A DNA stretch of 64,000 nt from Episyrphus balteatus (GCF_945859705.1 NC_079135.1:16990501-17054500), one strand, 5' to 3'. Counted from the first letter of the stretch, positions 33,851 to 45,204 are shown. The notes: a model not told the origin generated them from the sequence alone. Numbers and translations are program-made.

Positions 33851-35130
33851 CTATAATTAAACGGGCGAATGCGAATCCCCTTGGGCCAGAGCTCAGAGTT
33901 AAAAATCGACTTAGCATATTCCAATGGAGTACCAATTTTAAAATTAACGAATTTTAACTTATCCTCGTCACAATTGTGCATAACTAACTTATAACAATGG
34001 AAAAAGGATGCATCGATTTGGGTTTTCGATTGAATAAAAGATGTAATGTTTTCGGTTGTTGTTTCCTTCCTGAAACTGGATATATGAAACCATCTCATTC
34101 TACAGAAAACATTTTTTCTAAGATCATTCTCATCCATATTTAAACCAGCCTTTAAAATGTTACTCATAGCTTGAGGTACAAAAGGTGATTTAGGCTTAGG
34201 TAATTTATCATCTAGTCTACAACCATCAACAGCATTGATTTCTTCAGAGCCATCATCATCCACACACACACGCTCAGAATCAGCAGTTTCTTTATTTAAA
34301 TGCTGATCCACTCCACTCTCAGTACCTGTTTCCTCACGGATTTCGTTTATTACACCCGCATCCACAGTCTTATTAGCAATAACAAAATTGACGGCTTTCG
34401 AATCAGAATTCATTACTAGATCATCTCTGTGAATTATAAGAGAGGTAGAATTAATTCCATTCAACGCAACAGAGCTTGCAGCATCGTTGTCATCGTCGTC
34501 GTCGTTTATTAGCACGATAGCTTCTTCTTTATGCTCCTCATGTGTAGAGTGAGAGGCAATTGGCGAAGAGGAATGTGCATTGAGTTGTTGTTGCATATTT
34601 TTATTTTCGGTAAGTATTATTAGAGGCTTATTGTTGTTTTTCGAGTTGGACGAAGTGGAAGCTGGGGAGGATTGGGGAGTGTTCTTTGTACTCCTAGTCG
34701 AGATCGAGAGGCGATTAGGTGTTAAAGAAGAATGAGACTTATTGGTAGTTAATGTTGATTTTGAAAGAGGCAAATTCGCTTTTGGAAGTCGTTGACCTTT
34801 CGTAGACATTCGCACATCTCTGCTTACATCTAAGTTCTTATTATCTATTTTGTTTTTCTTTGCAGTATTTACATTGCGAGAACTTATTTGTTGGGTTTTA
34901 GAACTATGTAAGAGCGCGACACAGTCATTTAGCTTATTGAACAAGGATTGTATATCAATTTTGCAACAATTTACACATTTCCAGAACATGGTTGAGCTAG
35001 ATTTTAAGATTTTAATTTCATTATTTGCTAGCAGAGTGCATTTTAAGTGAAAAGGGGTACCGCATATACCGCACAAAAGAGATTCACTATTGTTTAGCAA
35101 AACAGCACACTTTCCGCATACAGAACTCAT
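33808..35130 (-). CDS. LINE-2 ORF1: PHD-finger protein with RRM-like C-terminal domain
   Basis: A 440-residue protein from ATG 35130 (no earlier in-frame ATG; the frame is open further upstream only from non-AUG codons). Residues 5-55 form a C4HC3 PHD-type finger: C5, C8, C20, C23, H28, C31, C52, C55, with W50 before the last pair. A long low-complexity Ser/Thr/Asn-rich and then acidic middle follows. The C-terminal 95 residues (FCRMRWFHISSF ... FKIGTPLEYA ... LWPKGIRIRPF) match a domain seen in ORF1 of many insect CR1/jockey-group LINEs. It likely packages the element RNA. ORF2 overlaps its last 43 nt in the -1 frame, through a slippery site. Confidence 0.9.
   Translation of the reverse strand: MSSVCGKCAVLLNNSESLLCGICGTPFHLKCTLLANNEIKILKSSSTMFWKCVNCCKIDIQSLFNKLNDCVALLHSSKTQQISSRNVNTAKKNKIDNKNLDVSRDVRMSTKGQRLPKANLPLSKSTLTTNKSHSSLTPNRLSISTRSTKNTPQSSPASTSSNSKNNNKPLIILTENKNMQQQLNAHSSSPIASHSTHEEHKEEAIVLINDDDDDNDAASSVALNGINSTSLIIHRDDLVMNSDSKAVNFVIANKTVDAGVINEIREETGTESGVDQHLNKETADSERVCVDDDGSEEINAVDGCRLDDKLPKPKSPFVPQAMSNILKAGLNMDENDLRKNVFCRMRWFHISSFRKETTTENITSFIQSKTQIDASFFHCYKLVMHNCDEDKLKFVNFKIGTPLEYAKSIFNSELWPKGIRIRPFNYRPKNDAPPEAHIKS
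33841..33847 (-). promoter_or_regulatory. Predicted -1 ribosomal frameshift slippery site A AAA AAC
   Basis: In the ORF1 frame the minus strand reads cca aaa aac gat, giving the heptamer A-AAA-AAC in the X XXY YYZ phase, 30 nt before the ORF1 stop. Slipping back one base enters the ORF2 frame, which has just become open. The downstream sequence starts with a GC-rich stretch (GATGCGCCACCGG). Only a weak 5-bp hairpin (AGCUC with GAGUU) was seen by eye, so a stimulatory structure is unproven. Confidence 0.7.
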
Positions 35131-35488
35131 TGTTGGCAAGGGTTGAGTTAAATTGTACTTTGTAAAATTACATTCATTTAAGCAAATAAAATAGGCAAGC
35201 AAATAAGATCGAGAGAGACTCAAGGAAACACGTCCGCACAGCTCGAAGTTCGATTGTTATTCTGAAGAAAGTACTTTCTTAAATGAGATTGAATGTAATT
35301 AATTTTTGTTGATAATAATAAAAAAAATACATTTAGAGATAGGTTAACAATAGTGTTGAACTAATAAATTGGATGATATATCAGTTTCATTGATTTTCGT
35401 TCAACTAGCGATGTGTGCAGTAGAACCGTAAGGCATTGCCATCTCAGGGTATCCTGAATTCTGTATTCTGAAACCGTCATTTTGTTGT

Positions 35489-37066
35489 GCCTTAAGCAAT
35501 TTTTTATAGTTTCCTAAATTTTCACAAAAAAAAAAAAAATTGAGAAATCCCTTCTGATGTTTCTAAACCTAACATTTTTATCAAAAGTTCCTATTTTCAT
35601 CTATAACAAAATAATTGTGCTACCAAACCTATATAAAACTTTTGGTTTTCAGTTAAAAAAAGCATTTTCATTGATTTCTTACTCGGTGAATTTGGATGAA
35701 ATTTATTGAAATGAATTTGTTTTCGGCAAAATTTCATTTGCATTTTTTCCTAAATACCTATTCACTAAAAACTCATATATTCAAAATGAAACCTTGTTTC
35801 AAGACTTGGGTCCGAAAATTTCTGCTACCAAATATATTCACAATACAAAAAAAAAAACAAATTTGAATTTCGATCAACTATAACTCAAAAAAACTTCTGG
35901 TTTCATTTAATAATGAAGCTTAAATAGGTATTTTTCTCAGGCTTTCAAAAGCCTAATATAGTCAAAACTATTGTGTTTATCGAGATGGTTTAAGGCTCAA
36001 ATGATAGACAGTTAATGTTTTAATAAAATTATAACCAAACAAACAGTTTTTAGGTATAATTTACAGAAAAAAGGGTAAGAATATCAATGTTTTTTTGTTC
36101 AACTTTCTGAAAACTTTAGTTTGTACATTTTCGACTAAAAGACATAATAAATAGTTTTGTTTTAATTGATTTAAATAGTTTTACATCAAAATTTGGTAAT
36201 ATTAGCTCAAGAATACATATTTAAGTATTAATCTTTTGGAAAAAAAAAACTTAATTGGCTAAACAATCTACGCTATTAGTTTAGTTTCTTTGATTTTATC
36301 ACAAACTTTAAAAATTCACCAAAAACCTAATTTAGTCTCACAGATAAACAATTACGAACCTTACTTTAGGGGACACTAACTTTGCGGTGGAATCAGAAAA
36401 TTTTAGTCTTTGAAATTGACGTGAAAAAAACCTGAAAAAATAAAACAATTAAGTTTAGGAATTTGAAGGTCCCATAACTTCGTTTTCATAGTTACAACAA
36501 TTTTTTTGTTGTTAAGATACCTATAAAAAAAAAACTTAAGTTACAGATGAAATTAAGAAAAGTGCTTATTTGTTAATTTTTGACCTTCTAGTTCGCTTAA
36601 GCTAATGAAGAAATTTTGAAAAACTTAAATTTTTGAACATTTTCGTTTGGCTAATAATTGCAGATTTCAAAAACCAAATTATTTGGGAAAGTCTTAATTT
36701 TGTACGCCAGAAGCTTTTTAAAATATGAAAAAAATTCGAAATTCAGTATTTTTTCCCAAAAATTTGTAGTCACCTTAAACTAAATTAAAAATATGGCAAT
36801 GCCGATTTTGGTTATCGTAATAAGTATTTAACTAGCTAAAATTTTTAAAATAATTTTTTTCTTAACCGTCAAAGTAATGGACTTAAACTTTTCTTAAAAA
36901 TTTGTATTGGTTTTGCAAGTGTTTCTTCAGTTTTTTTTTGTTTTAATAAAAAAAAACATGCAAAAGCTTAATTAAACACTGCGAAAAATAAGACAACAAA
37001 ATTAGAGTATTTATTCATCATTTTTTGTGCGTTACAGAAGTAAGGCTTGCTATAGCCTTAACAGGA
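35489..37066. other. AT-rich interval, no gene seen
   Basis: No open frame above background and no terminal repeats noticed. Confidence 0.45.
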
Positions 37067-37068
37067 TA

Positions 37069-37286
37069 CACTAGGGAAAAGCCACCATAAAACAACGTGA
37101 AATCAATGAAAACCACATTGATTTAACTATTATTCGGATTGATTTTGCGTTGAAGATGAACATTTTAAAATCAACGTGGAAAAAAGGTTAATTTTTGATG
37201 GTTTCGTATCTTAAAGTCACATAAATCAAAGTAGTTCAACTTTGAAACAAAGACGTTTCAACTTCAATTTATTTTTTCTCTCAGTG
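37069..37286. mobile_element. Small TA-flanked MITE, CACTGAGAGAAAA-type ends
   Basis: The left end CACTAGGGAAAA and right end TTTTCTCTCAGTG are imperfect inverses, flanked by TA at 37067-37068 and 37287-37288. The 218-bp body is non-coding. A matching solo right end (TTTCTCTCAGTGTA) occurs near 14153. The TA target suggests Tc1/mariner mobilisation. Confidence 0.6.
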
Positions 37287-37613
37287 TACCATTACATTTG
37301 TCCGAGTAAATTTAACAAAATGTTATGAAAAAAGTTACCATACTTATGAAAAAAAAAAAACTACAAACAAATATCACCTTTTTGAATATTACTTTTTTGG
37401 AAAGCCAATCACAATTCATAATGATGCAATTTTCGATGTTGCCTCAGTCTTGTGGCTTCTAAGTTTCCAAAGTCCTGCAGTTCTTAGTTCTTCGTTTTGT
37501 AAACGAAAAGTTGATTCCCACATTAAAGAAATTGTAAAATAAAGAATTTCCGAAAAATGATCAAAAATAGTTTTAAAAGTATTTTCATACTCAAGTTCAG
37601 TTCAATTCCTTAA

Positions 37614-37996
37614 GAGGCATCCGGACAAAAGTTTGAACAAAATAATAAAAAAAAATAGGGCCAATAATGAAAAATCTGCTCAGACCATATTCTAATTTTA
37701 TTCATTATCTTTAAATTGACATATATATCATATGTGTTTTCCACTTCAGTTTCTCATAAACTATGGAAGAAAAAAAGTTATTTTGGACTACTTTGCAAAA
37801 ACTGTTACTGAAATATTAAAATAAGGTATGAACAAAATTTAAAAAAATAAAAATGTGGCTAGACCATATTTTAGATTAAATGTCAATCTTTCATTAGCAA
37901 ATTAGTTTTTTGCAATAAGTGTTCTGTGGACCTCACAAAATGTGCAGAAATTTTCACAAATTTCTCGTTTTTCTCAAAATTTTGTCCGGAGGCCTC
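37614..37996. mobile_element. TTAA-flanked TIR element, GAGGCNTCCGGACAAAA ends
   Basis: TTAA at 37610-37613 and 37997-38000. The termini GAGGCATCCGGACAAAA and TTTTGTCCGGAGGCCTC pair with one mismatch. The 383-bp body includes two similar halves (each with AGACCATATT). TTAA targets occur in piggyBac and Kolobok; the purine-first end fits Kolobok better. Non-coding. Confidence 0.75.
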
Positions 37997-38000
37997 TTAA

Positions 38001-40619
38001 TGAATATAAAAATTATAAGAGAACAAATAAAGTTGTTTCACAAACAGTAAAAGTGAAAAACTTATTGGCAATTCAACTTAAGTTTCTGACCAATGAAAAT
38101 AATCTCGATTAACCTATTTTGTCAAATTCAAAACTTCTATGTAAATCTTTGATAACAACTTACATATTTACTGTAACGCATGTAATACACGAGGTATCCA
38201 TCTTCATTAACATAATATTCAAATAACTGTTCCATATTTCAAAAATTTGTTCATTTCAATCATGTGTCTCAAGTTTTACTTAGCTATTACAATTTCAAGA
38301 ACAAAAAAAAAAAATTGTTTGGTGTTCAAAAATGAAAACATTTTTAGAATTTCCAAGCTTTGAAATCTACAACACCTAATATCAGTTGAATATCAAATAT
38401 TTCTATACTAACCATGACAACGTTACTAAATTTTACGTTATGCTGCCTGTTATTGCTCTGATGGTGGGTGTCCTATTGTATCGTATCATTTTGTAATATA
38501 ACAACATTCATTACTTAAACGCCAACCGGATATATGTGGAAAAGTGAATTTTTCTTCCCATTGCCATTGCCATATTTCCCCCATACTCCTTTACGCCCTT
38601 GGCAAATAAACATAACAACAACATAAAATATAATAAAATAAAATGCGATACATAAATTTCGCCCCATATAATATAAGCATTTTCCTTTTAACTCTCACTT
38701 ATACTCGGTATAAGGACAAAATCCAGACAGCTGAACATAAATATCTACAATTCAACAAACAACAAAACTCTTTTCGTTACACACAAAAACAAACCAAATT
38801 GAGACTCTCTTGGACAAGCTATACGTCGAATATAAGGATTTCAGAACCATCACCATATTAGCCATCTAAGCCAAAACAACATAATAACACTGACAATATA
38901 ACAACAATAACAAACAATAACAATCCTTCCTCTCTATACCGATTTTTAACATTTATGCAAATTTTATGTGTCTACATATTCCTTCCATACACTATGCACA
39001 AGGACGTGCAGCAAAAAGCCCTAACTAAAAAAAAAAACCCTAACTAAAAAAAAGTTAAAAAACTGTATGTTTTTTTTTTTTCTGCCAAGTCAGAATTTCA
39101 ACCGTCAAGGACTTTATACCGTGATGATTCAATGCTAGGAAGTGCGGCTAGACTACAACGACGACCTAGGTCCGACCGTCAACAACGTTGATGGCAAAGA
39201 ATCGGATATTTCGCACGCACACACACGTTCGCTTTGTTAGACCTTAAATGTCTGGAAGACGACCGACACGTAGATCAGGGTTCTCAGAGTAAAAGACCCT
39301 TAATAGCCGTGGTGCACCCTCATTTCGAGGACGTTAATTTAAATGTTCTTCGCTCTAGTGAATCCTGTTTTAGCTTTATATCGATGTCATGCACTTGGAA
39401 ATTCCCTATACAAAAACATAGAATGCACTAATTTTGCTTGGTTAGCTTTGGTGGCGGGGGCGGGCGGCTTGGTGCACCGCCTTGCAACCAGCATAACCAA
39501 CCAGAGTGTGGGTAACCAAGTTGGGTGGTAGCGGCGTGAGTGGGTGGGTTTTGGTGTTTCACCAGATGAATTAATTTGAATAAATACAAAAGAACAAAAA
39601 AAAAAAGGTACAAACTACAAAAAACAACAACAACAACAAATACACAAAAAAATACGAACCTAAAAAAACGCCGAATAAAAAAACAGGCCGAACTGCGAGT
39701 AAACACAAAAAAAAAAAAAATATGAAATTCTGACACAGGACTATGGAAGCAGCCAGCACATCAGAAGTTTCATCCAAGAGGACATAGAGCAGAGAGCCAG
39801 AGAACCGAATGCAGTACTAGAAAAAAAAAAAAAAAAAAAAACGCACCACCACCGTTTTTGTTATATGAAATTACGGAAGTGCATAATTTAAAAATATTTT
39901 TCAGTGTTCCTTATGAATTTTAAAATTTATACACATTTCTCGCTATTTTTTGTTGCTCTTTCTCTTTTTTTTTTCTCTTTCGAATCTGTGGAGAAATAAA
40001 AAAAAATATATAGGCTGAAGCTGAATTTAAACCATAAGCTCGCTCAGCTACTAGCTACTACTACTACTCTTGGTGTATGTGGACAATAGGACGGAGGGCT
40101 AAGGCATATGGTTTTATTTATATTTTTTGAGGTTATGTTAATAAAAAAAAAAACTTTAATATAATAAAGAATTGGAGGAGTAGCACCCATTTGTTTTGAA
40201 CTTTTTTTTTTTTCATAATTTTTGAAACTATGTTAGTGTAAAAACTAAAATTGAAAAAATAAATACATAAATAAAATGAGCAATTAGCTTTATATATTTT
40301 GATGTGAATAATTTAATTTAAAGTACTTTTTTTTTTGTATTTAATTAAATTATTTGAGTTAATTTTTATGTGTGGCAAACAGTTTTTATTTTAATGGTAA
40401 AATTAATACCGGATGGATTTGTCGTTAATTTATAGGCTACCAATTTTCTAAAAATTCTTTTTCACAAGGGACTATATCCTCCTGGAGATCCTTTTACAGA
40501 CCAACTAATCTCCTGACAGACGGAATTTGAAAGTTAATTTTTTTTGGTATTTTTTATCATTGTTATTTCATGTCTGGATTGTCATCTCAAGTTCTATTTT
40601 TTTATTTGCTCTATATTAT
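38001..40619. other. Non-coding interval, partly single-copy-looking
   Basis: 38.4-40.1 kb is GC-richer, with CAA/AAC-rich tracts and several poly(A) runs (for example near 39821-39841). No ORF with recognisable homology, RNA gene or TIR element was seen. Confidence 0.45.
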
Positions 40620-40627
40620 GTATCTAT

Positions 40628-41967
40628 TAGGGTGGGTCAAAAAAATCGAAATTTTTTTTTTTGATTTGGTACTCCGAAAAATCGATTGCTAGACCCCTCT
40701 AGAATATACACACCAAATATGAGCTCTTTATATTAATGGGAAGGTCCTCCGCTTTGCAATTTTCCATTTTTACATCAAGCTTCTACTAAAAAAAAATAAT
40801 TTTTTTATTAATTGACTTTTTAGCAAATTTCTTTTCATATTCTTGTAGGAAATTGAACGCTCTACAAAAAAGGCCTTATAAACTTTTTTCGTTTATCTAA
40901 CCGTTGAATAGATATTTGAGGTCAAAAAATCGAGAAAATCTTTAGAAATTCGTTTTTTGTTCTTAATTTTGTAACAAATTGAAAAATTATAATGATCAAA
41001 CGCGCAAGACATATTCTTGTTGGAAATTGATTGTTCCACAAAAAAGGTCTTAATAACTTTTTTCATTAATCTAACCATTCTAAAGATATTCGAGGTCAAA
41101 GTTAAAAAAAAATATAAAAACATTTTATATTTTTAAAAAATTTCTAATTCACTGAAACTTCATTATTTTCAAATTAGCAAGATATATTCTTGTAGGGGCT
41201 TAAACGTTCTACAAAAAATTCCTTGGAATGAAATTGATTGCTTTAACCGTTTAGAAGATATTCGTATCCAAATCGCAATGCATACGGGTCATAAGAAAAC
41301 TATTGAAATCAGTGAGCATTGGTTTGGATACGAATATCTTCTAAACGGTTAAAGCAATCAATTTCATTCCAAGGAATTTTTTGTAGAACGTTTAAGCCCC
41401 TACAAGAATATATCTTGCTAATTTGAAAATAATGAAGTTTCAGTGAATTAGAAATTTTTTAAAAATATAAAATGTTTTTATATTTTTTTTTAACTTTGAC
41501 CTCGAATATCTTTAGAATGGTTAGATTAATGAAAAAAGTTATTAAGACCTTTTTTGTGGAGCAATCAATTTCCAACAAGAATATGTCTTGCGCGTTTGAT
41601 CATTATAATTTTTCAATTTGTTACAAAATTAAGAACAAAAAACGAATTTCTAAAGATTTTCTCGATTTTTTGACCTCAAATATCTATTCAACGGTTAGAT
41701 AAACGAAAAAAGTTTATAAGGCCTTTTTTGTAGAGCGTTCAATTTCCTACAAGAATATGAAAAGAAATTTGCTAAAAAGTCAATTAATAAAAAAATTATT
41801 TTTTTTTAGTAGAAGCTTGATGTAAAAATGGAAAATTGCAAAGCGGAGGACCTTCCCATTAATATAAAGAGCTCATATTTGGTGTGTATATTCTAGAGGG
41901 GTCTAGCAATCGATTTTTCGGAGTACCAAATCAAAAAAAAAAATTTCGATTTTTTTGACCCACCCTA
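40628..41967. mobile_element. hAT-like perfect palindrome with 8-bp duplication GTATCTAT
   Basis: GTATCTAT lies at 40620-40627 and 41968-41975. The element begins TAGGGTGGGTC and ends GACCCACCCTA. Its arms (40628-41274 and 41321-41967) are 647 bp each and appear essentially identical, separated by a 46-bp loop. An 11-base T run in one arm is matched exactly by 11 A in the other. Each arm contains three tandem modules of about 173 bp, starting ATTCTTGT(A/T)GG at 40839, 41013 and 41185. Mirror-image 76-codon frames (40893-41123, 41472-41702) are artefacts. No transposase. Confidence 0.93.
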
Positions 41968-41975
41968 GTATCTAT

Positions 41976-43062
41976 ACCACAAGTAAAAATATTTCACATA
42001 CGCCACACTGACCCAATAAAATTTTTGATAATTATCACAAGTTAACTTTTTGTGCATTTTTTCTTTCATCATACTTTTAATGTTTTTTTTTATCGAAAAA
42101 GGGACTAAAATTCACATTTTGTTTTTGTAAACATTTTTTTCAATATATGGTCATAATTTTGAAAAAAAAAAAGATATACAAAATGTTAATCCAGAAAGTG
42201 TTTTGTTTTTTGGCTTAGAAGACATTACCTAAGTTATTTTCTCAGTTGTCCGACTTTTTTTGGTGGTCATAGGCAGTGCATGTTACTTATATGTAACATG
42301 AGAGTAACACATTAGTTTTGTTATTTATTATTTTGGAAAATATTACTTAGTTGTGATGTTTTTGACACGATAATACTAAAAAAAAACATTTTTAAATATT
42401 GATTTTCATAGCTTGGGTTCAAAAGGGTTAAATGTTGAATTACCAAGTACTTAATTAATATGTTTTATGTTCTTCCATCTTTGTTGCCCAAAATTACAAT
42501 TTTATGACTTGACTTGCATTTTATTTTTTATTAAATTTATCGTGCCTGTAAAACAAAATAAGTATTCAAGAAAAAAAATAAAAATTTAATTTTTTTATAT
42601 CTGTTCGTCCTCTCGTTTTTGTATCAATTAAAAAAGTGTTCATTATCTGTAAAAAGAGATCGTGCGCTCATAATTCATTGCACAATACACATAACAAACA
42701 GTCAGCCAGCGCAGCGTATACACAGCTCAACCAACCATTTCCATGATGATGTCCATCATATAATAGCGCCATCATTTATATACCAATTTTTACGACCCTA
42801 TACTTTTTCGGTTTACAAGAGTAAGTATAAGCTTTCATGGCTGGACTTTTCAAACTTTACCTCGATAGGCCTTCATGTTGTTAACAATACACACATCCAT
42901 CACTTTAATTTAATTTTAAAGTGATAAAATATTTTCTCTGTGCTCATTTTGTTTGTTGCTACAAAGTAATTCGTTGAAAACGAAAAAATTTAAAAAAAAA
43001 AATTGTTAAAACAATAAATTGAAATGAGTTTCATGAAACCATTCTCTCACACTCTTTCGTGC
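41976..43062. other. Non-coding interval upstream of a candidate promoter
   Basis: AT-rich to about 42.6 kb, then single-copy-looking sequence up to the TATA element at 43063. A 101-codon open frame at 42619-42924 shows no domain. Confidence 0.4.
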
Positions 43063-43089
43063 TATATAAAAGGACACATTTCCGTTCAG
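43063..43089 (+). promoter_or_regulatory. Candidate TATA-type RNA polymerase II core promoter
   Basis: TATATAAAAGG (43063-43073) is followed by the initiator-like TTCAGCC, with the A at 43088. A leader rich in CAGACA/GACGG follows. TATA-to-start spacing (23-25 nt) is a little short of the usual 30. It precedes a short signal-peptide-like ORF on the same strand. Confidence 0.45.
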
Positions 43090-43139
43090 CCACAGAACAG
43101 ACAGACACGACAGACGGACACACGACATGCACAAGACAA

Positions 43140-43208
43140 ATGTACAAGATAATCACTTTCGTAATTTATGTAATTTTAATTGTTAAAACTGAATCGATTG
43201 CCTTTTAA
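43140..43208 (+). CDS. 22-codon signal-peptide-like ORF, possible first exon of a secreted peptide
   Basis: The ATG at 43140 lies about 52 nt after the predicted transcription start. The product begins MYKIITFVIYVILIV, a basic residue then a long hydrophobic core, and continues KTES-IA before TAA. This resembles a secretory signal peptide with a plausible small-residue cleavage site, but no mature peptide follows in frame. It could be the start of a spliced gene (possible donors GTAATT inside the core or GTGAAT near 43220), a degenerate gene, or chance. Confidence 0.25.
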   Translation: MYKIITFVIYVILIVKTESIAF

Positions 43209-43388
43209 TTGATTGTCAGCGTGAATATGATTGCATATGTTGGATAAATTCTGAAAAAAAAAAAAATGAAAAAACAGCAAGAGAATACATAGGTGCTACA
43301 GGGACTTTACTGGCTTACAGTGGTGTGAGATTACTTTTTTGTAACGGAAAAATAAAAATTAAAAAAAAAAATGCAATAAGATATCTAT

Positions 43389-43684
43389 CATTTCATTCAT
43401 TTCATTAATTTCATTAATTTCATTAATTTCATTCATTTCATTAATTTCATTCATATCATTCATTTCATTAATTTCATTAATTTCATTCATTGCATTCATT
43501 GCATTCATTGCATTCATTGCATTCATTGCATTCATTTCATTCATTTCATTAATTTCATTCATTTCATTCATTTCATTCATTTCATTCATTTCATTCATTT
43601 CATTCATTTCATTCATTTCATTCATTTCATTCATTTCATTCATTTCATTCATTTCATTCATTTCATTCATTTCATTTCATTCAT
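43389..43684. repeat. 9-bp satellite array 1 (CATTCATTT and variants)
   Basis: About 33 units of CATTCATTT with CATTAATTT, CATTCATAT and CATTCATTG variants. The variant order near the left end resembles the left end of array 2. Confidence 0.95.
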
Positions 43685-43854
43685 TTTTAACTAATTTTCA
43701 TTTTATATGTTCCACTGTTTCTCGGACAGCTTGTCCTGGTTAAAAAACCTCAACATGTCACGGTGGCTCATCAGGATTGAAGCTTTTCACATATCAAACG
43801 ACGGCGGCAATGGCACCGGCAACAGCTTTAAAAGAACATTCAATCCCAAAAAAT
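43685..43854 (+). repeat. Duplicated 170-bp spacer, copy 1
   Basis: Identical over 170 bp to 45205-45374. It lies between the two satellite arrays and includes CTCGGACAGCTTGTCCTGG and CACGGTGGCTCATCAGG. The copies are exactly 1520 bp apart. Confidence 0.95.
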
Positions 43855-45204
43855 TAATTTCATTCATTTCATTAATTTCATTCATATCATTCATTTCATT
43901 AATTTCATTAATTTCATTCATTTCATTCATTGCATTCATTGCATTCATTGCATTCATTGCATTCATTGCATTCATTGCATTCATTGCATTCATTGCATTC
44001 ATTGCATTCATTGCATTCATTGCATTCATTGCATTCATTGCATTCATTGCATTCATTGCATTCATTTCATTCATTTCATTCATTTCATTCATTTCATTCA
44101 TTTCATTCATTTCATTCATTTCATTCATTTCATTCATTTCATTCATTTCATTCATTTCATTCATTTCATTCATTTCATTCATTTCATTCATTTCATTCAT
44201 TTCATTCATTTCATTCATTTCATTCATTTCATTCATTTCATTCATTTCATTCATTTCATTCATTTCATTCATTTCATTCATTTCATTCATTTCATTCATT
44301 TCATTCATTTCATTCATTTCATTCATTTCATTCATTTCATTCATTTCATTCATTTCATTCATTTCATTCATTTCATTCATTTCATTCATTTCATTCATTT
44401 CATTCATTTCATTCATTTCATTCATTTCATTCATTTCATTCATTTCATTCATTTCATTCATTTCATTCATTTCATTCATTTCATTCATTTCATTCATTTC
44501 ATTCATTTCATTCATTTCATTCATTTCATTCATTTCATTCATTTCATTCATTTCATTCATTTCATTCATTTCATTCATTTCATTCATTTCATTCATTTCA
44601 TTCATTTCATTCATTTCATTCATTTCATTCATTTCATTCATTTCATTCATTTCATTCATTTCATTCATTTCATTCATTTCATTCATTTCATTCATTTCAT
44701 TCATTTCATTCATTTCATTCATTTCATTCATTTCATTCATTTCATTCATTTCATTCATTTCATTCATTTCATTCATTTCATTCATTTCATTCATTTCATT
44801 CATTTCATTCATTTCATTCATTTCATTCATTTCATTCATTTCATTCATTTCATTCATTTCATTCATTTCATTCATTTCATTCATTTCATTCATTTCATTC
44901 ATTTCATTCATTTCATTCATTTCATTCATTTCATTCATTTCATTCATTTCATTCATTTCATTCATTTCATTCATTTCATTCATTTCATTCATTTCATTCA
45001 TTTCATTCATTTCATTCATTTCATTCATTTCATTCATTTCATTCATTTCATTCATTTCATTCATTTCATTCATTTCATTCATTTCATTCATTTCATTCAT
45101 TTCATTCATTTCATTCATTTCATTCATTTCATTCATTTCATTCATTTCATTCATTTCATTCATTTCATTCATTTCATTCATTTCATTCATTTCATTTCAT
45201 TCAT
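43855..45204. repeat. 9-bp satellite array 2, ~150 units
   Basis: Starts with CATTAATTT/CATTCATAT variants, then a block of about 14 CATTCATTG units (about 43925-44063), then a long, almost homogeneous CATTCATTT run. Because the unit is 9 bp, frames on both strands stay open and yield long artefactual ORFs. Confidence 0.97.

Larger units (their letters stand above)
30438..35478 (-). mobile_element. LINE-2: CR1-like non-LTR retrotransposon with PHD-finger ORF1
   Basis: About 5 kb on the minus strand: 5' leader, ORF1 (35130-33808), ORF2 in the -1 frame (to 30629), and a 3' UTR of about 190 bp ending in AAACTAAACTAAATAACT. A candidate 10-bp duplication ATTTTGTTGT occurs at 30428-30437 and 35479-35488; in this AT-rich context it is only moderate support for the exact ends. 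A PHD finger in ORF1 together with this EN-RT type is known in CR1-like LINEs. Both ORFs are free of stops. Confidence 0.85.

Noticed and set aside
40893..41702. Two identical 76-codon ORFs on opposite strands (40893-41123 and 41472-41702)
   Set aside because: Mirror images created by the perfect palindrome; no protein features.
43389..45204. Regular repeat-spacer pattern that could suggest a CRISPR array
   Set aside because: Units are contiguous 9-mers with no unique spacers, and the sequence is eukaryotic.
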